Translations under genes and position numbers: made by a program
In this document: piece by piece, positions 1-10,983 of the stretch
How positions within the stretch are numbered: position 1 is the first letter of the stretch
How the letters are laid out: every line of letters begins with the position of its first letter
The notes under the pieces: model-generated
Seen by the model: the letters and a program-made list of their open reading frames with translations, nothing else
Database searches by the model: none
What the model was told of the DNA's origin: nothing
Assembly: GCF_002443255.2 (NCBI RefSeq)
Contig: NW_019211458.1
Location: forward strand, 12,378,578 to 12,442,577
DNA: 64,000 nt
Source: Varroa destructor
Taxonomy: Eukaryota; Arthropoda; Arachnida; Mesostigmata; Varroidae
Direction: 5' to 3'

Positions 1-199
1 GGTAAATGGGTATAATATCTGAAACAACATGAAGAGCTGAGTATGTACCGTCCGTGGCTAAGAAATAAAGTGTATTTGTTTCGAAAAGGATATCTTCGCT
101 TGATTAGTGCACAACATAGCGTGCGTCTGAGTACTGTGCGTCATAGAGAGGCATGAATAGTATGTATTTCTTCGTTTCTAGTTTGGTTTTCCCGTGGGT

Positions 200-304
200 T
201 TATAATATCGCATTCGAAAATCTGACCGCTCTTAATTGCTGACTTATTTTCAGACATGAATTCAAGTTCACTTTAACGTCATCTTTGGAACATGTTGACA
301 ATAA
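200..304 (-). CDS. candidate last coding exon of PICK1
   Basis: The exon ending at 442 closes in phase 0 at a good donor (CAG|GTAAAC). The next open stretch in phase downstream on the minus strand starts after a CTTTCTAG acceptor at 305-312. It runs 34 codons (LLSTCSKDDVKVN...) to a TAA at 200-202. Added to the five firm exons it would give a 417-residue protein, close to the 415 of human PICK1. It lacks the acidic run found in vertebrate PICK1 tails, and I see no homology in it, so length and phase are the only support. The alternatives are read-through of the donor, which stops at 406, or an exon outside the window. Confidence 0.3.
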   Translation of the reverse strand, partial: LLSTCSKDDVKVNLNSCLKISQQLRAVRFSNAIL

Positions 305-441
305 CTAGAAAGCTAATTGAAGCTTGAACGTAGAGGTCTTCCCATGTTTGGGAGCTAGACAAACTTGTCTTGCTGAAGTCAGTAACTTTTCAACTACAGA
401 ATAAACTACAAACAAAAGCTACGGAAATGAAGTGGGTTTAC

Positions 442-3400
442 CTGATAGGGACTGGGTTGGCTGGAGTCCTGATAGTGGAAGGTGCTCTTACTAAGATCAA
501 CCTCTATGGGAAATATCGTCGTGCCGTTCAGAGCGTCACAGCAATCTGTGTGATACTGGGCTAATGCAGACACTAATCTTTGTAGCTGGAAGACAATATC
601 TTGCACGTGTTTTTGGTCGAGAAGTTCCAACTTTACAAGAACGTCAGCTCGCAATTTGGCAAACTGAACTCTTGCCTCTTGTCGACACCGCAAGATTAAC
701 CGGTATTCATAATTACCCGTCTCCACACGATAAAGCGGTTCCTGCAGTGCCTGCGATCCGACGAAGATTTTTTTCAAAATAATTTTTATATTTATTTATT
801 TCTCTTCATATATATTTAAAGGTTACATTATATATTTATATGAAAATAAAAATAATTTTTAACAAGACTAACTTCAGTAAGCTGGCCTGCACACGCCAGC
901 GTGAATAGACGATGGACGTATGTCGTGAGAATAATATTGGCAACGTTGGTGTATGGAAGGCGTCCTCTGTAGATAGCTGTTAGTTGAACTAGGTATTTTT
1001 TGATTTATAGAAGTATTTTAGCACTTAATATTAGTCGGTTCGTTTTAAAAATTTAATTTAATCTTTATTTAAGATTAAATTTGCTTTCTCTAATAGAATA
1101 TTTTAGTTTCATAAAACTATATATTGTAACAATTACCTGATATGCGTACTCCTCATCGTCCATCTCTTTAACTTTAAGGCAGTACGATAAATACTCGAAT
1201 TTAGCATCGGCGTACTTTTTCACCGTAAGTTTGGTGTCTGGTACAGCTTTATGCAAATACGTGTGTAGATCAGAAAGCATTGGTCGTACCGTTTTCAACA
1301 ACCTTATTCCGTGCTTTTCAATGGAGCGATGCGCCTCGCCAAACTCGGTAAATGCTTCTGACGCACGCGGTTGGGGCTCTCGAACACCAATTTCTGCGAA
1401 CACATCGCCGAACTGCTTGTACACATGACAGAGTTCAAAAAACGCTTTTAACGTTCGATGTGTATGTTCCATTAGACCTCGATAAATACATTCGTTACGG
1501 GAAAGCTCATCCATTTTCTTCACTAGGCTATCTGCAAGTGATCGAAATATATACAACGCTTACTTAATGCCTAGTAGTATTTTTAATTAGTAGCTATTGA
1601 GCGTACAATTCAATCCGTGAACAAATAATAAATGTATAGCGTTCATACGTTCTAGTATTCGTACTAAAACGGTATTATCAGAAGGTAGAATACCGTTACA
1701 GAGGATCGCCCTGCTTAAGCCGAGAGCATCCGCTGTGGATGAATTCATATTATCAACAATCCGATGTTTGACTTTCTTCAGGACAATATCAAGCGTTTTC
1801 CCTTGCTTTGGATCAGCGTGCAGTTTATTGTAGTTGATTGTGACCTCTGACTTTACCGACTGGATCATCTTGGCGACCTCCACCTACCGGTAAAATTCAT
1901 TGTCGTTAGTGAAACAACGAATTGTTAATCAACGTGTTCGGTTTTGCTGCCTGATCAGGTACGCTTCCCTTGACAGGTAACTAGACCACTGAAGCTGCCG
2001 TCAGTTGATTTTCTCAAATCAATTACAATGCTCCTATTCATTCAGCAGTGTTCTCTCTGTCCAGACCAGACGGTTGGCCTGTGTGTGAACGCAAAGGCCC
2101 AAGTAGAGCGATGTATCTAAGATAGATAGTTACCTTCGTCTTGCTTTTCGTACTCTTCCCCGATACAGCAACGATTTCATCGCCACTTTGCAAAGTGCCT
2201 TCCTTGGCAGCAGGCGTATTATCAAATACTTGCACAACATAGATACAGGGGCAAAGAGGAGCTCCGCCTCCAATTGAGATCCCGATGAGATTGTTGTCAT
2301 CTTTTTTCAACGTCACCGATCCTGACGTTACTGTCATCCCCCTGTAATAAGACGAGAAGCAGCCAAAGTAGAGCTAACCGAAATACTAATTTTCTGTCGT
2401 TGTAAAGTTAATTGCCAATAGTCCTAACTGTACATAGAAATACTTTATACATGTTTTTTCAATTTAAGCTTTTACACTTGTTTTAGTATAATACGCAATA
2501 CGTTAACTTATTTAACCTGAGGCCCACTAAAAAGCCCGCTGGGCAGTATCGCATGTCTATAAAATTGCAACTACACAATCAACTGATCGCTATAAACCAA
2601 GCAAACACAAAGCCTACTACGTTTAGACGATGTGGAAACACCATCCACTCGAATAATCCACTAAGGCGTGCACTATGAAGTCCTTACGATAAAACCAATG
2701 TAAGTATGTTGCAATAATAATTACGGTACATCATATGAATAGTGGAACAAGAAGGCCCCAGCTTTTTTTCTGGTAGCAAAATGCCTGAAAACAACTTTAT
2801 TACAGATGTTTCATAAATTCTCCCACTTTCAACGAAACAACAAATCTTTCCAACAACATTGAACATTTTATCGCCTTCATGTTGCCTTGAGTTAGGCCCA
2901 TTTGGTTTCTTTCGACCGTTAATTGACCCACTGACGTGAACCGCAGCCTTCACTTACTTGAACGCATACTGCTGGTTTTGTATTTATGGGTCTTTGAAGA
3001 GAACTAGTCTTTGACTTTATGGAAAGTCAAAGACTAGTTCTCCTGGGCTTAACCGATATGTTCTTATGCTCTTCTATTGTTATCGCGATTGCGCCCTAGT
3101 TCATGACCTAGGCTTTTCCGCACGCAGACAAAATCTTTTATATGATTCACTAGACAATTTCTTCGCCCTTTGGGGTTTTCATGTGAGCCAAAAAACACTT
3201 TGTAATACTTGGCCTCGTGAAATACATTAGCCGTTGTTTTCATATTCAGCTATCTTATACAACTAAAACCAATATGCAGAAGCGTTTCACAAAAGCATCT
3301 AACATCAGCCTGCAATAGAATATAATGGCCATTAAATACCAAGTATTCCGGCGCAGACTTCGTAAATTTCGCATGGAATTTAAAATCTCGTAAACTCAAA

Positions 3401-6267
3401 CATGTCCGGCACCGCCGCTCTAACGTAAGAGCTGCGTACCCACAAGTTACCCACAAAATTTCATCTAAAACCCATTATTTTTTATAAACTAAAAACACAA
3501 TATTTTTTTAGATATTTAAGAGAAAAAATTAAAAAAGAAAAAAACAAAGCTAAATACCGAACTAGTCTATATGAAAATACATATTTCAGGCTACAGTAGT
3601 TCTAGCCTAGTGTCTAGATTAGCATGCGAAACAGCACGTTAATAGATCGTATGTCTAAAGAGAAGGAAAGTGCAGTTATTAATAGTGTATACATTGGGTC
3701 TTCAAACATAATCGTCCTCTGAGGTCCGCTATCGACGGGCGGCAGCAACTGGAATCGGTAGGTTGACGTAATCATCGTTCAGCTCCTTAACTTAACTCCT
3801 TATGAAGACGAGGGCTGCCCGCGAGATCATAGAATACCAAATATACAGGCATATTTCAAACACAGGAAACAAGCAAACAAATAATACAAAATCAAAGGTC
3901 AGCAATGATGAAAATAAATACAAAAACAGAACAATTCATATGAATATAAGCAAACATAATTCATACGAGAGAAAGGAGATACGAGAGAAGCATCATGAGG
4001 CAAACACACAATGTGAAACCAAGCAGTACATTGGCACTCAGGACAACACACGTAGTTGCAACCCTATTAACCCTACATGTACCATATACATGTCGAAAAA
4101 CTCAAGAACTGCGTGTAGAAAGCAATATGAACGGCGTATGAAAACACTGCTTGGCTTTGTCGAGAACACAATCTATTTATGTAAACTTTTTAGTAGATAT
4201 AGCCGTAAAATCTATCAGCAGGTTGATGTCTTGTGATCAGTACAGTGGCTTAACATATAAAATACTTGAAAACAAAAGTCATTCTTTGACGTTCGCCAAA
4301 AACAGAATATTCTCAGCAAAAGTAAGTGAGTAAATGGCAGTACGATAAACATTGTCTAGGCTAGAAACGGCGGCGCCAAAGATTCGTAAGGCTTCTCTTC
4401 GATTATAATCTACGTGTATTCAACGCAACGAAAAAAACATCTGCTAGTTCGTGCTACTATGTTACAAACTGAAAGGCGTCTATAATAGTTGCCAACGAAC
4501 ATGAAGCGAGATATGAGGTCGCTCGTCCTTAGAACACTTCAATCGACAGAAACGTCGCACTTAATCTGCTGATCGTAACTAAGCTTTCTTAGATTATAGT
4601 TGTTTGTCACAAATACTCAAAATAGTAAAGATACAAATAGAAATACTGCGAGAGATTCTGCAGCCATCTGCATATACTTCCCTCGTTGATTTTATGACAT
4701 TGCTATGATTGCAATGACATTGCTAACATAATGTCGAGCTAATCTCCCTGACAACCCAGCAATCGGCAGGAGGTTTGTGTCGAAGTGAATTAACGCCGTA
4801 TTTTTAGATAAAAGCGAATTAAGTGAAAGCTAATATTTAAAACACAATCACGAATACTGACAAATTTCTTATTTAGAGAAACGAAAAGATCTATTTCATA
4901 CGGCCGCACACCATTGGATTTAATGCTGAAGGCCCATAGGCCACCATTTCCCGCATAAACACTGCCGTAATGATGGCCTATTTGCAGCAGATTAGCTTGA
5001 AAAAATCAGCAAGATTTGCGACGTGTAATAATAATAAAATGTTAAATAAATAAATAGAATCGAATAAATATAATGAACGCGCCTCAAAGATGGGTCAGTC
5101 ATCTAAAGAGAGCGGTAACATAAACATTAGGTTTGCATAGCTGTGAGACCCCCCAGCTCTAACACAATCGTTGCTGGGGTGACTACATAAATGGATGCTT
5201 AAATGCAGCGTTTCCGCTACTCTTTCATATGAGATTAATTGCTTGCCGCTGATAGGTAACTAGAAGAGACTTTCATGGTAATTGATAATTAATATATTAT
5301 AGATAATTAGCAAACTTAGGCCCACCATTGTAGCGTTGTGAGCATGTGTAAGCCACTAACTCTGGCAAGCATAATGAGAGCAAGCACGCGTTCTTCCTAA
5401 TACTTGTTGGTAATGACCACTTACCAATCGGTACTGTGCCAAAATAGCAGTAGCATTCAAATCTTAAGATTAAGTATCTTAGAATTATCGATTTACCATA
5501 GCAGTTCCTTTAGCGTTACATAGAAGGAACCGGGCGAAGCGGTAAATATTGCATGAAATATATTGGCCTTCTCGCGTTAAAAGAATTCCATACTTGTGAA
5601 GTCATATATAATAATATAAAAACATAACACATCTTGTACAAGTTGCACGCTTCCATACCACAGTTTACTGACCTTATATACATATATAAGGTTAGTGAAC
5701 TAGATTGGGTGCATGCACTCTATAAATACAAAACAAGGCTATAACAGACTCCCTAACTTTTCACATTCTCAAATGGCACTCCACTTCAGATGCAATTATT
5801 CGTTCACGGTTCGAGGTCATGGAAGGCCTGCGTGTAACTTTTCAGGAAAACAACAGCTGGAAAAAATTCTTGTTAGTCTAACTTTGCAAAGAAGCACTAA
5901 TCCTTGAATGGTAGCACAAGCACATCTGATTTTTCTAGGTAGGGAAATTCAACGGTCCGGCAAGACTAAATGAAATTATATCGCATTTGCGCATGTATGT
6001 TATAACTCACTTAAAAAACTTGTAACTCACAGACAGTAACATAGACACACAGGATCCAGAAGGTGACTAGGTCAGACAAATGCGTCTCTGAATTTAGGCG
6101 CAATTTTCCAAGTTAGAGAAAAAGTTAGTTGGCTTGTAAATACACAAACACGAGGTAATACAGCTACGAGGGATACAAAACTAGAGGTGATAAAACGAAG
6201 TGCAAGATGAAGGCACTTACATTTTGTCCTCCTCGTAGAAACAGTTCTCATCGTAATCGAGCATCAT
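442..6267 (-). CDS. PICK1: PICK1 orthologue (PDZ + AH/BAR scaffold), five exons, C-terminal end unresolved
   Basis: PICK1 is a peripheral membrane scaffold. Its PDZ domain binds C-termini of receptors and PKC-alpha, and its arfaptin-homology/BAR domain dimerises and senses curved membranes in vesicle trafficking. Exons on the minus strand are 6221-6267, 2134-2341, 1694-1883, 1137-1531 and 442-750. They total 1149 nt, exactly 383 codons, with compatible phases and GT-AG borders throughout. Exon 1 encodes an acidic MMLDYDEN...EEDK start. Exon 2 holds the PDZ domain with the carboxylate-binding LIGISIGGG loop at about residues 34-42. Exons 3-5 hold the BAR region (about 150-360), with family motifs GVREPQP, FEYLSYCLKVKEMDDEEY and LLDQKHVQDIVFQLQRLV. 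Human PICK1 has about 415 residues, so about 30 are missing. They may lie at 200-304 or beyond the window edge. The usual acidic tail is not seen. Identification is very secure; the 3' end is not. Confidence 0.95.
2999..3042. repeat. perfect 20-bp inverted repeat with 4-base loop
   Basis: The arm at 2999-3018 (gagaactagtctttgacttt) is the exact reverse complement of 3023-3042, separated by the loop atgg. Pairing stops abruptly outside both arms. It lies within the first intron of PICK1. No coding frame or known element explains it. It could be a foldback left by a small DNA transposon or a local replication template switch. Confidence 0.9.
5662..5701. repeat. 19-bp inverted repeat with 2-base loop
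   Basis: The arm 5662-5680 pairs with 5683-5701 at all 19 positions: 17 Watson-Crick pairs and two G-T wobbles. The core is accttatata / tatataaggt around a CA centre. It lies about 520 bp inside the first intron of PICK1. The function is unknown; it is compatible with a foldback element end or a cruciform. Confidence 0.8.
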
Positions 6268-9200
6268 TGTTCTTCAGAATTTAGAATAAGTCAAGACCGA
6301 ATGTAAGATTTCCACCCGCTCGATGCTGGAACTTATTTTCACGGCCTGTCCGAACGAGGTCGGCCGCAAATTCTAAGCAAAAAAACAAAGTATAACATCA
6401 TGATTCTGATTATATTATTACAATGAACGGTAATGGTTAGTTTTTATGGCATAGATTACGTAGGAAAGGCAAGTTCGCTATTCGAGTAGGAACGAATATG
6501 CCTTTGTGCTCATCCGTACAGTTTAAAAGTACTGAATAAAGAGATAATAAATATTATTTCGGCATCGAATTATATTTCACGACACGACAGTATCTCCCAC
6601 GTATATACCATATGTAATATAATATGAACGATTAGATCTCCGTATCCACTAATTAGAGGGTAGCATATGACTCTAATGTATCATCAGATTCGTCCCTACA
6701 GGCAGCAAATTAGGTTGATCAGATAGCGCAACCCAAAAACGTTCTATCCGAGTTAACTCTTGCGAAAAACACAATCAACCGTTTCCTTCGAATATGAGGG
6801 AGTCACAATTAGAATGGGACCAAAAAAGCAAAATGCTGGTTACTGGTACGCTGCTTGATGGAAGTTCACAGCAAACACGTATTAACAACAAGCTATTTCC
6901 ATAGCCCACTGTACACATATGTACGTATGCTATCGGCGAGCCTACCTATCCATAGACGGCTTTGGAACAAAAGGCGTGATCCAGCAGATGATAGAAAAAG
7001 GCTCTCCTCCTCTCGGCCTCCGACGAACATGAAGCATCCGTCGTAGCAGCATGCAACAGAGAGGCTGAGCAAAAACCTAGCAGAATTTGCTCCACTCCAG
7101 CCGCCAGGCTCCGCATGGAAGGCGAGAAGGGAACGAAAGGACGGGCCTGTTTAGGAAAACCCACACAGGTGCTATTTGTAAGCAGTTCGGCCACTGTCGA
7201 CTCCTTTTCGTTGTAGAGAAATTGCAACGTTAGTTACAGGTACGTTTAGCTGTCTCACTACGAAAGCGATATTAGGCTGAAATTCGAGGCTGTATAATTT
7301 ATGCTGTGATAATGGCGGTTCTAATATGCCGACGTTGTTTCGGGTTACGGGACGTTCTTTGCCGCGGAACTCGGGAAACTCAATTGGTAGCTTCTGCATT
7401 TCAAATATGATTGGATGGGATCAACAGCGATTGTTTTCACATTTGTAACGTCAACACGAACTGCGGAACCATTGAGAAGTTGACAATCACGAGTAATGGT
7501 AATTGCATTGTTAATGCATAGACAGACTGTATAAGGCCGTTTTACATAATGATGCCTAGTGGCCCAAATGTCAGAAAGCTAAATTAACCCTTTTGATTCG
7601 ATCTTATTTTCTTCTTAGTATATCTTTTAACATCAATTACTAACATTCATCCTCCGAATTTAACTCCGTTCTCGATGCCCGTTTTTACAATAGTAACCGT
7701 CTAAGTAAGCAAATTCAGTCATTCGAAGCAGCTTACTCAGTTATACTATGACTTTCAACTGGTTACAAATAGCAACAACTATAAAAATACGCCTTCTAAT
7801 ATTGTTATGTGTTTATCAAAAACACAATTTTCAAGCTCCTCTAATTTAATAATAACTAATTTAAACTTCATTGGTTTTAAACCACCTATCATATGTGAGC
7901 TGATGTTTTAGTATATCTTCTGTTGACATCTTACACCAAAGCTTTTCAAATACGTAAAAGACATTTTTTTTGTACCAGATTTGTAGCTGCAAGTGGACTT
8001 CAAAACGGAACTTGACTATAGAAACGTGCCTGCAATTTAAATCTCCGGTCATATTCATGCTAACAAAAGGCAATTCTTTTCACATGCACGTTACCATTTT
8101 GTATAGAACCATAAAGCTAACTAATAATATCGTTTATTACTGGAAAACATTTAATTACATAGAGTACAAGAAAGTTCTTAAATTATAGCATCTCTGAACA
8201 CGCCTTGGTCCAAAGGATCTGCCTTACCCCCGTCTCAGTTTTTGTGATGTTTGAGTTCCACATTTCGACTTGATACTACTTGTTGCGTATTGACTGTATT
8301 ATAAACCTACCTATAAACTCGTCATGCAGGTTTAGGAGAGAGTTTGAGTGAAAAAATAGCTTATAAAAGCTTTATCCGTTTGCGAGCCGTCGAGCATACG
8401 ATACAGTCTAAGACGACATTGTGATCAATCATATCCATTTCAAATTTCGAAGTATTTCGCAAAAAAAAAAAATCATCTCAACGTAATCAGCCGCATACGT
8501 ACATCACGCATACATAACCGTGCATTCAATTTGCTAAAGAAATATATGGAATGGTATGCCAGACATTTCCGGCGATGCCTTGGTAGTTAACTAAGCCGCA
8601 GAAGAATGAAAGTATTCGTTCTGCACGTAAGTACGGTCGCGTTTGATAAGGTCTCAATTTGTGACTTTATATAATATATATATATGTTGTTTAAGTCTTT
8701 TATTAGGTTTACGATAGGTAAACTTAGCGTAACAAACTTTGAATTGAACTATTGTGGGCGTCAAAAATACCTTAACGCATTTATAGTGTTTCAACTTATA
8801 AAATCCACAAAAAAATGAAAACGAAAAATGATTATTAGTAGTAAATATATTAGGCTAAATCAGATGGGATCGCTGGAAATTTGACTTGATCCATTCCATT
8901 GCATCTTGCATAGGCCCCCAGTTAATGTAACTAGAAGGTTGTAAACTAATTCTTCCATTGAATCGTACCGATCTAGTCGATCCCATACGAGAGTTGGCGC
9001 AGGTTGGTATTATTATATAAAGAGAGTAGAGACGTTCGATTTCTAATATAATAACAATTTTGCTCGATGGGTTAAAATCAAGATGATTAAGAGTAAAGCA
9101 CTTGATAAGTACGTTTCCCGATGGCAGGCAACAATCATAATCGTAGTATGAGTCCAATCAAGGGCACGTCCAGTCCATCACTTTTATTTCGAATTGGCTT

Positions 9201-9496
9201 TAATTATCAAGAAAGCAAAACAAAGTTCGGCTATAGATTAAAATAAATTACATTTTGCGATTTTTCTATATATATGTATATATCCATCCATATTATTCAG
9301 GACTCGTATCCGCGATTCACGTGAGGTGATGACGGTTAAAAAGATGTAAAGTTATTATTAGGCCAGTTAGAATGGCTTTGTATCACATGATCGAACGTGA
9401 GAGAATTACGCGCTGGTGCTGAACAAAAGTGATTTTCAATTATTGTATAGTGTCGTGCTATGTGGTATCGTTGCATTATTGGACGGAATAACTTAC
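6268..9496. other. region without an identified gene upstream of PICK1
   Basis: The PICK1 promoter and any 5' untranslated exon should lie in the first part, but no core element is clear. On the minus strand, open frames of 75 and 93 codons overlap at 6946-7399. They look partly protein-like but have no recognisable domain and no convincing splice sites. The rest is AT-rich with short poly-A and TA runs. The esterase-like minus-strand frame at 8855-9157 is listed separately. Confidence 0.6.
8855..9157 (-). CDS. open frame with weak carboxylesterase-like stretch
   Basis: This is a 100-codon minus-strand frame. Near its end it reads NWGPMQDAMEWIKSNF, which resembles the G-x-x-D-Q-x-x-AL-x-WV-x-x-NI segment of the carboxylesterase/neuroligin family, but it is two residues short between G and the A-M pair and lacks the usual Q. 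No nucleophile elbow (GESAG), no oxyanion HGG motif and no clear splice donor follow. It may be a fragment of a decayed gene, or the resemblance may be chance. It lies just downstream, on the same strand, of the signal-peptide-like exon at 9497-9733, which could make the two parts of one gene. Confidence 0.22.
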   Translation of the reverse strand: MDSYYDYDCCLPSGNVLIKCFTLNHLDFNPSSKIVIILEIERLYSLYIIIPTCANSRMGSTRSVRFNGRISLQPSSYINWGPMQDAMEWIKSNFQRSHLI

Positions 9497-9733
9497 TGAA
9501 GTGTATAAAATGAAGAAAAATCGAACGGTAAACAAACTACACGTTGCGACGTAACATGCTGACCAACGTCGCGGACATGTAGCTCGCGGCGGGCAATAAT
9601 CACTTTTTGCCCCGCGACGCAGCACTCTAACTGAGACAAACACAACGGCTAAAACGGTAGTTCTACCCTTTGCCAGGGCTAATAGACAAATGACACAAAA
9701 TAATGGCAAAATGAGAAAAATTGCAATTATCAT
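9497..9733 (-). CDS. candidate first exon of a secreted or membrane protein, unidentified
   Basis: An ATG at 9733 opens a frame beginning MIIAIFLILPLFCVICLLALAKG, a strongly hydrophobic stretch of the kind seen in signal peptides or signal anchors. A cysteine-containing basic segment follows (CPPRATCPRRWSACYVATC). After 79 codons a consensus donor (TCA|GTAAGT, intron starting at 9496) would end the exon in phase 0. No matching downstream exon could be proved; the frame at 8855-9157 is the nearest candidate. I recognise no family, and the hydrophobic run could be chance in AT-rich DNA. Confidence 0.3.
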
Positions 9734-10701
9734 AGCTTTTCTTTCGTGTTTAGGATACAGACAAGGTCATGGTTACCTTGAACTGAACGATAATCCCAAA
9801 CGTCTGGTCTCGCTAGTCGAAAGTCTGATCGCGAAATGACGTAATTATCAGAAAGAGCATATATGGCAATGATGTACCTAGCTGCGGACAGTATTGTCAG
9901 GGTAGGAAAAATAATAGTATCTTTTCAGTCAATCGTGACTGAGAAAAGGCTTAGTGCGAAGTACGGTATGTCCTGCAATATTTCTATTCTGCCTTACAAT
10001 CAGCGCTTTCAATCAGTTAAGATGCAATAATGACATTATGCTGTCTCAAATAATTATAGGGCAAGTAAAGTACTACCTCATTATTTGACGTAGGTCTAAA
10101 ACTCATGTTTTGCTAACTTTGGAGATAACTTTGCTAACATAACCGCAAATCAGATATGAATTAAATTATTAGTATGACGTAGCTTGGGTTTGTAATGTTT
10201 TTCAGGAACCTATTCAAATCCTAATCCTGTAAACAACAGTGTGCCCAACGGAAGCCATCACCTATCGAGTTCGAAGCGTCGGGAGGCTTCGCACGTCTAC
10301 TATAGAAATGATTCCTTTAATAATTGAAGATCGTTCACAATGGTCTTACATAATGGATCTCATCCCATCATTTCGACTGTGGTTCCGCCTTTGCTTTCAT
10401 TTGTGATCGATGTAACTTGTAAATGTAGTATTTTTTTTATTTTTTAGACTGTCATACTACGAACACCTTTTGATTTCGAAGTTGAAAAATTTACTTTGTA
10501 TTGGTTAATTAAGTGGCAAATACGAAATTATGTCGATGCCGTGAGCAAGTGTGATTTGTACTATGAAGCCACAAATCGCTTAAAAGACATTCGGTAAATA
10601 GTGTGAGTTATTCTTTCCTAATACATAGTATAAATAATGTAGTTAATAGTTCTGCCTTTTTTAAATTTTAAAATAATTATATGCACTCTAGTGTATGTTA
10701 C

Positions 10702-10983
10702 GATGCCTGAAAATTTCAATTTCAACACATTTTGTTACGAGTTAGAAGTCAGTGGACAGAGGCAACGTTCAATGGTAGTACTACACATGAAACAGGAATT
10801 ATTTATTTGGGAAATGGCAGCAAATTAAGATATAAATATTCTGATCTGGCAAAAGCAGGCAGAGGGTTTCGTCTATATAAACAGATTAATAACTATATAG
10901 ACATCGGCGCCATGTTTGATCCTGCAGATGCGCATGAAATGCCGGTGCTTCATGGACGAACCGTACCTATCACTGTTTGCTAA
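10702..10983 (+). CDS. orphan open frame, possible exon
   Basis: The plus-strand frame that is open from about 10711 and ends at a TAA (10981-10983) reads in a protein-like way: GIIYLGNGSKLRYKYSDL, then AKAGRGFRLYKQINNYIDIG, ending MPVLHGRTVPITVC. It has no ATG of its own near the 5' end, so it would be an internal or terminal exon. I do not recognise a family. No convincing polypyrimidine acceptor is visible directly ahead of it. The same strand carries another orphan frame 1.8 kb downstream (12769-12999), which may or may not belong to the same gene. Confidence 0.25.

Larger units (their letters stand above)
2342..6220 (-). other. first intron of PICK1 (3.9 kb)
   Basis: The intron runs from the donor GTAAGTG next to 6221 to the acceptor ATTACAG next to 2342. 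Exon 1 ends with two bases of an ATG codon that is completed by the first base of exon 2, giving ...EEDK-M-GMTVTSG. Inside lie a perfect 20-bp hairpin (2999-3042), an imperfect 19-bp hairpin (5662-5701), an A-rich 144-codon open frame on the plus strand (3802-4236), and otherwise AT-rich sequence with no recognised gene. Confidence 0.85.

Noticed and set aside
564..782. Plus-strand frame at 564-782
   Set aside because: Antisense shadow of the PICK1 BAR-domain exon 442-750.
6946..7399. Minus-strand frames of 75 and 93 codons (MQKLPIEFPEFRGKERPVTR...)
   Set aside because: Partly protein-like, but no domain, no consistent splice sites, and the two frames conflict over the overlap.
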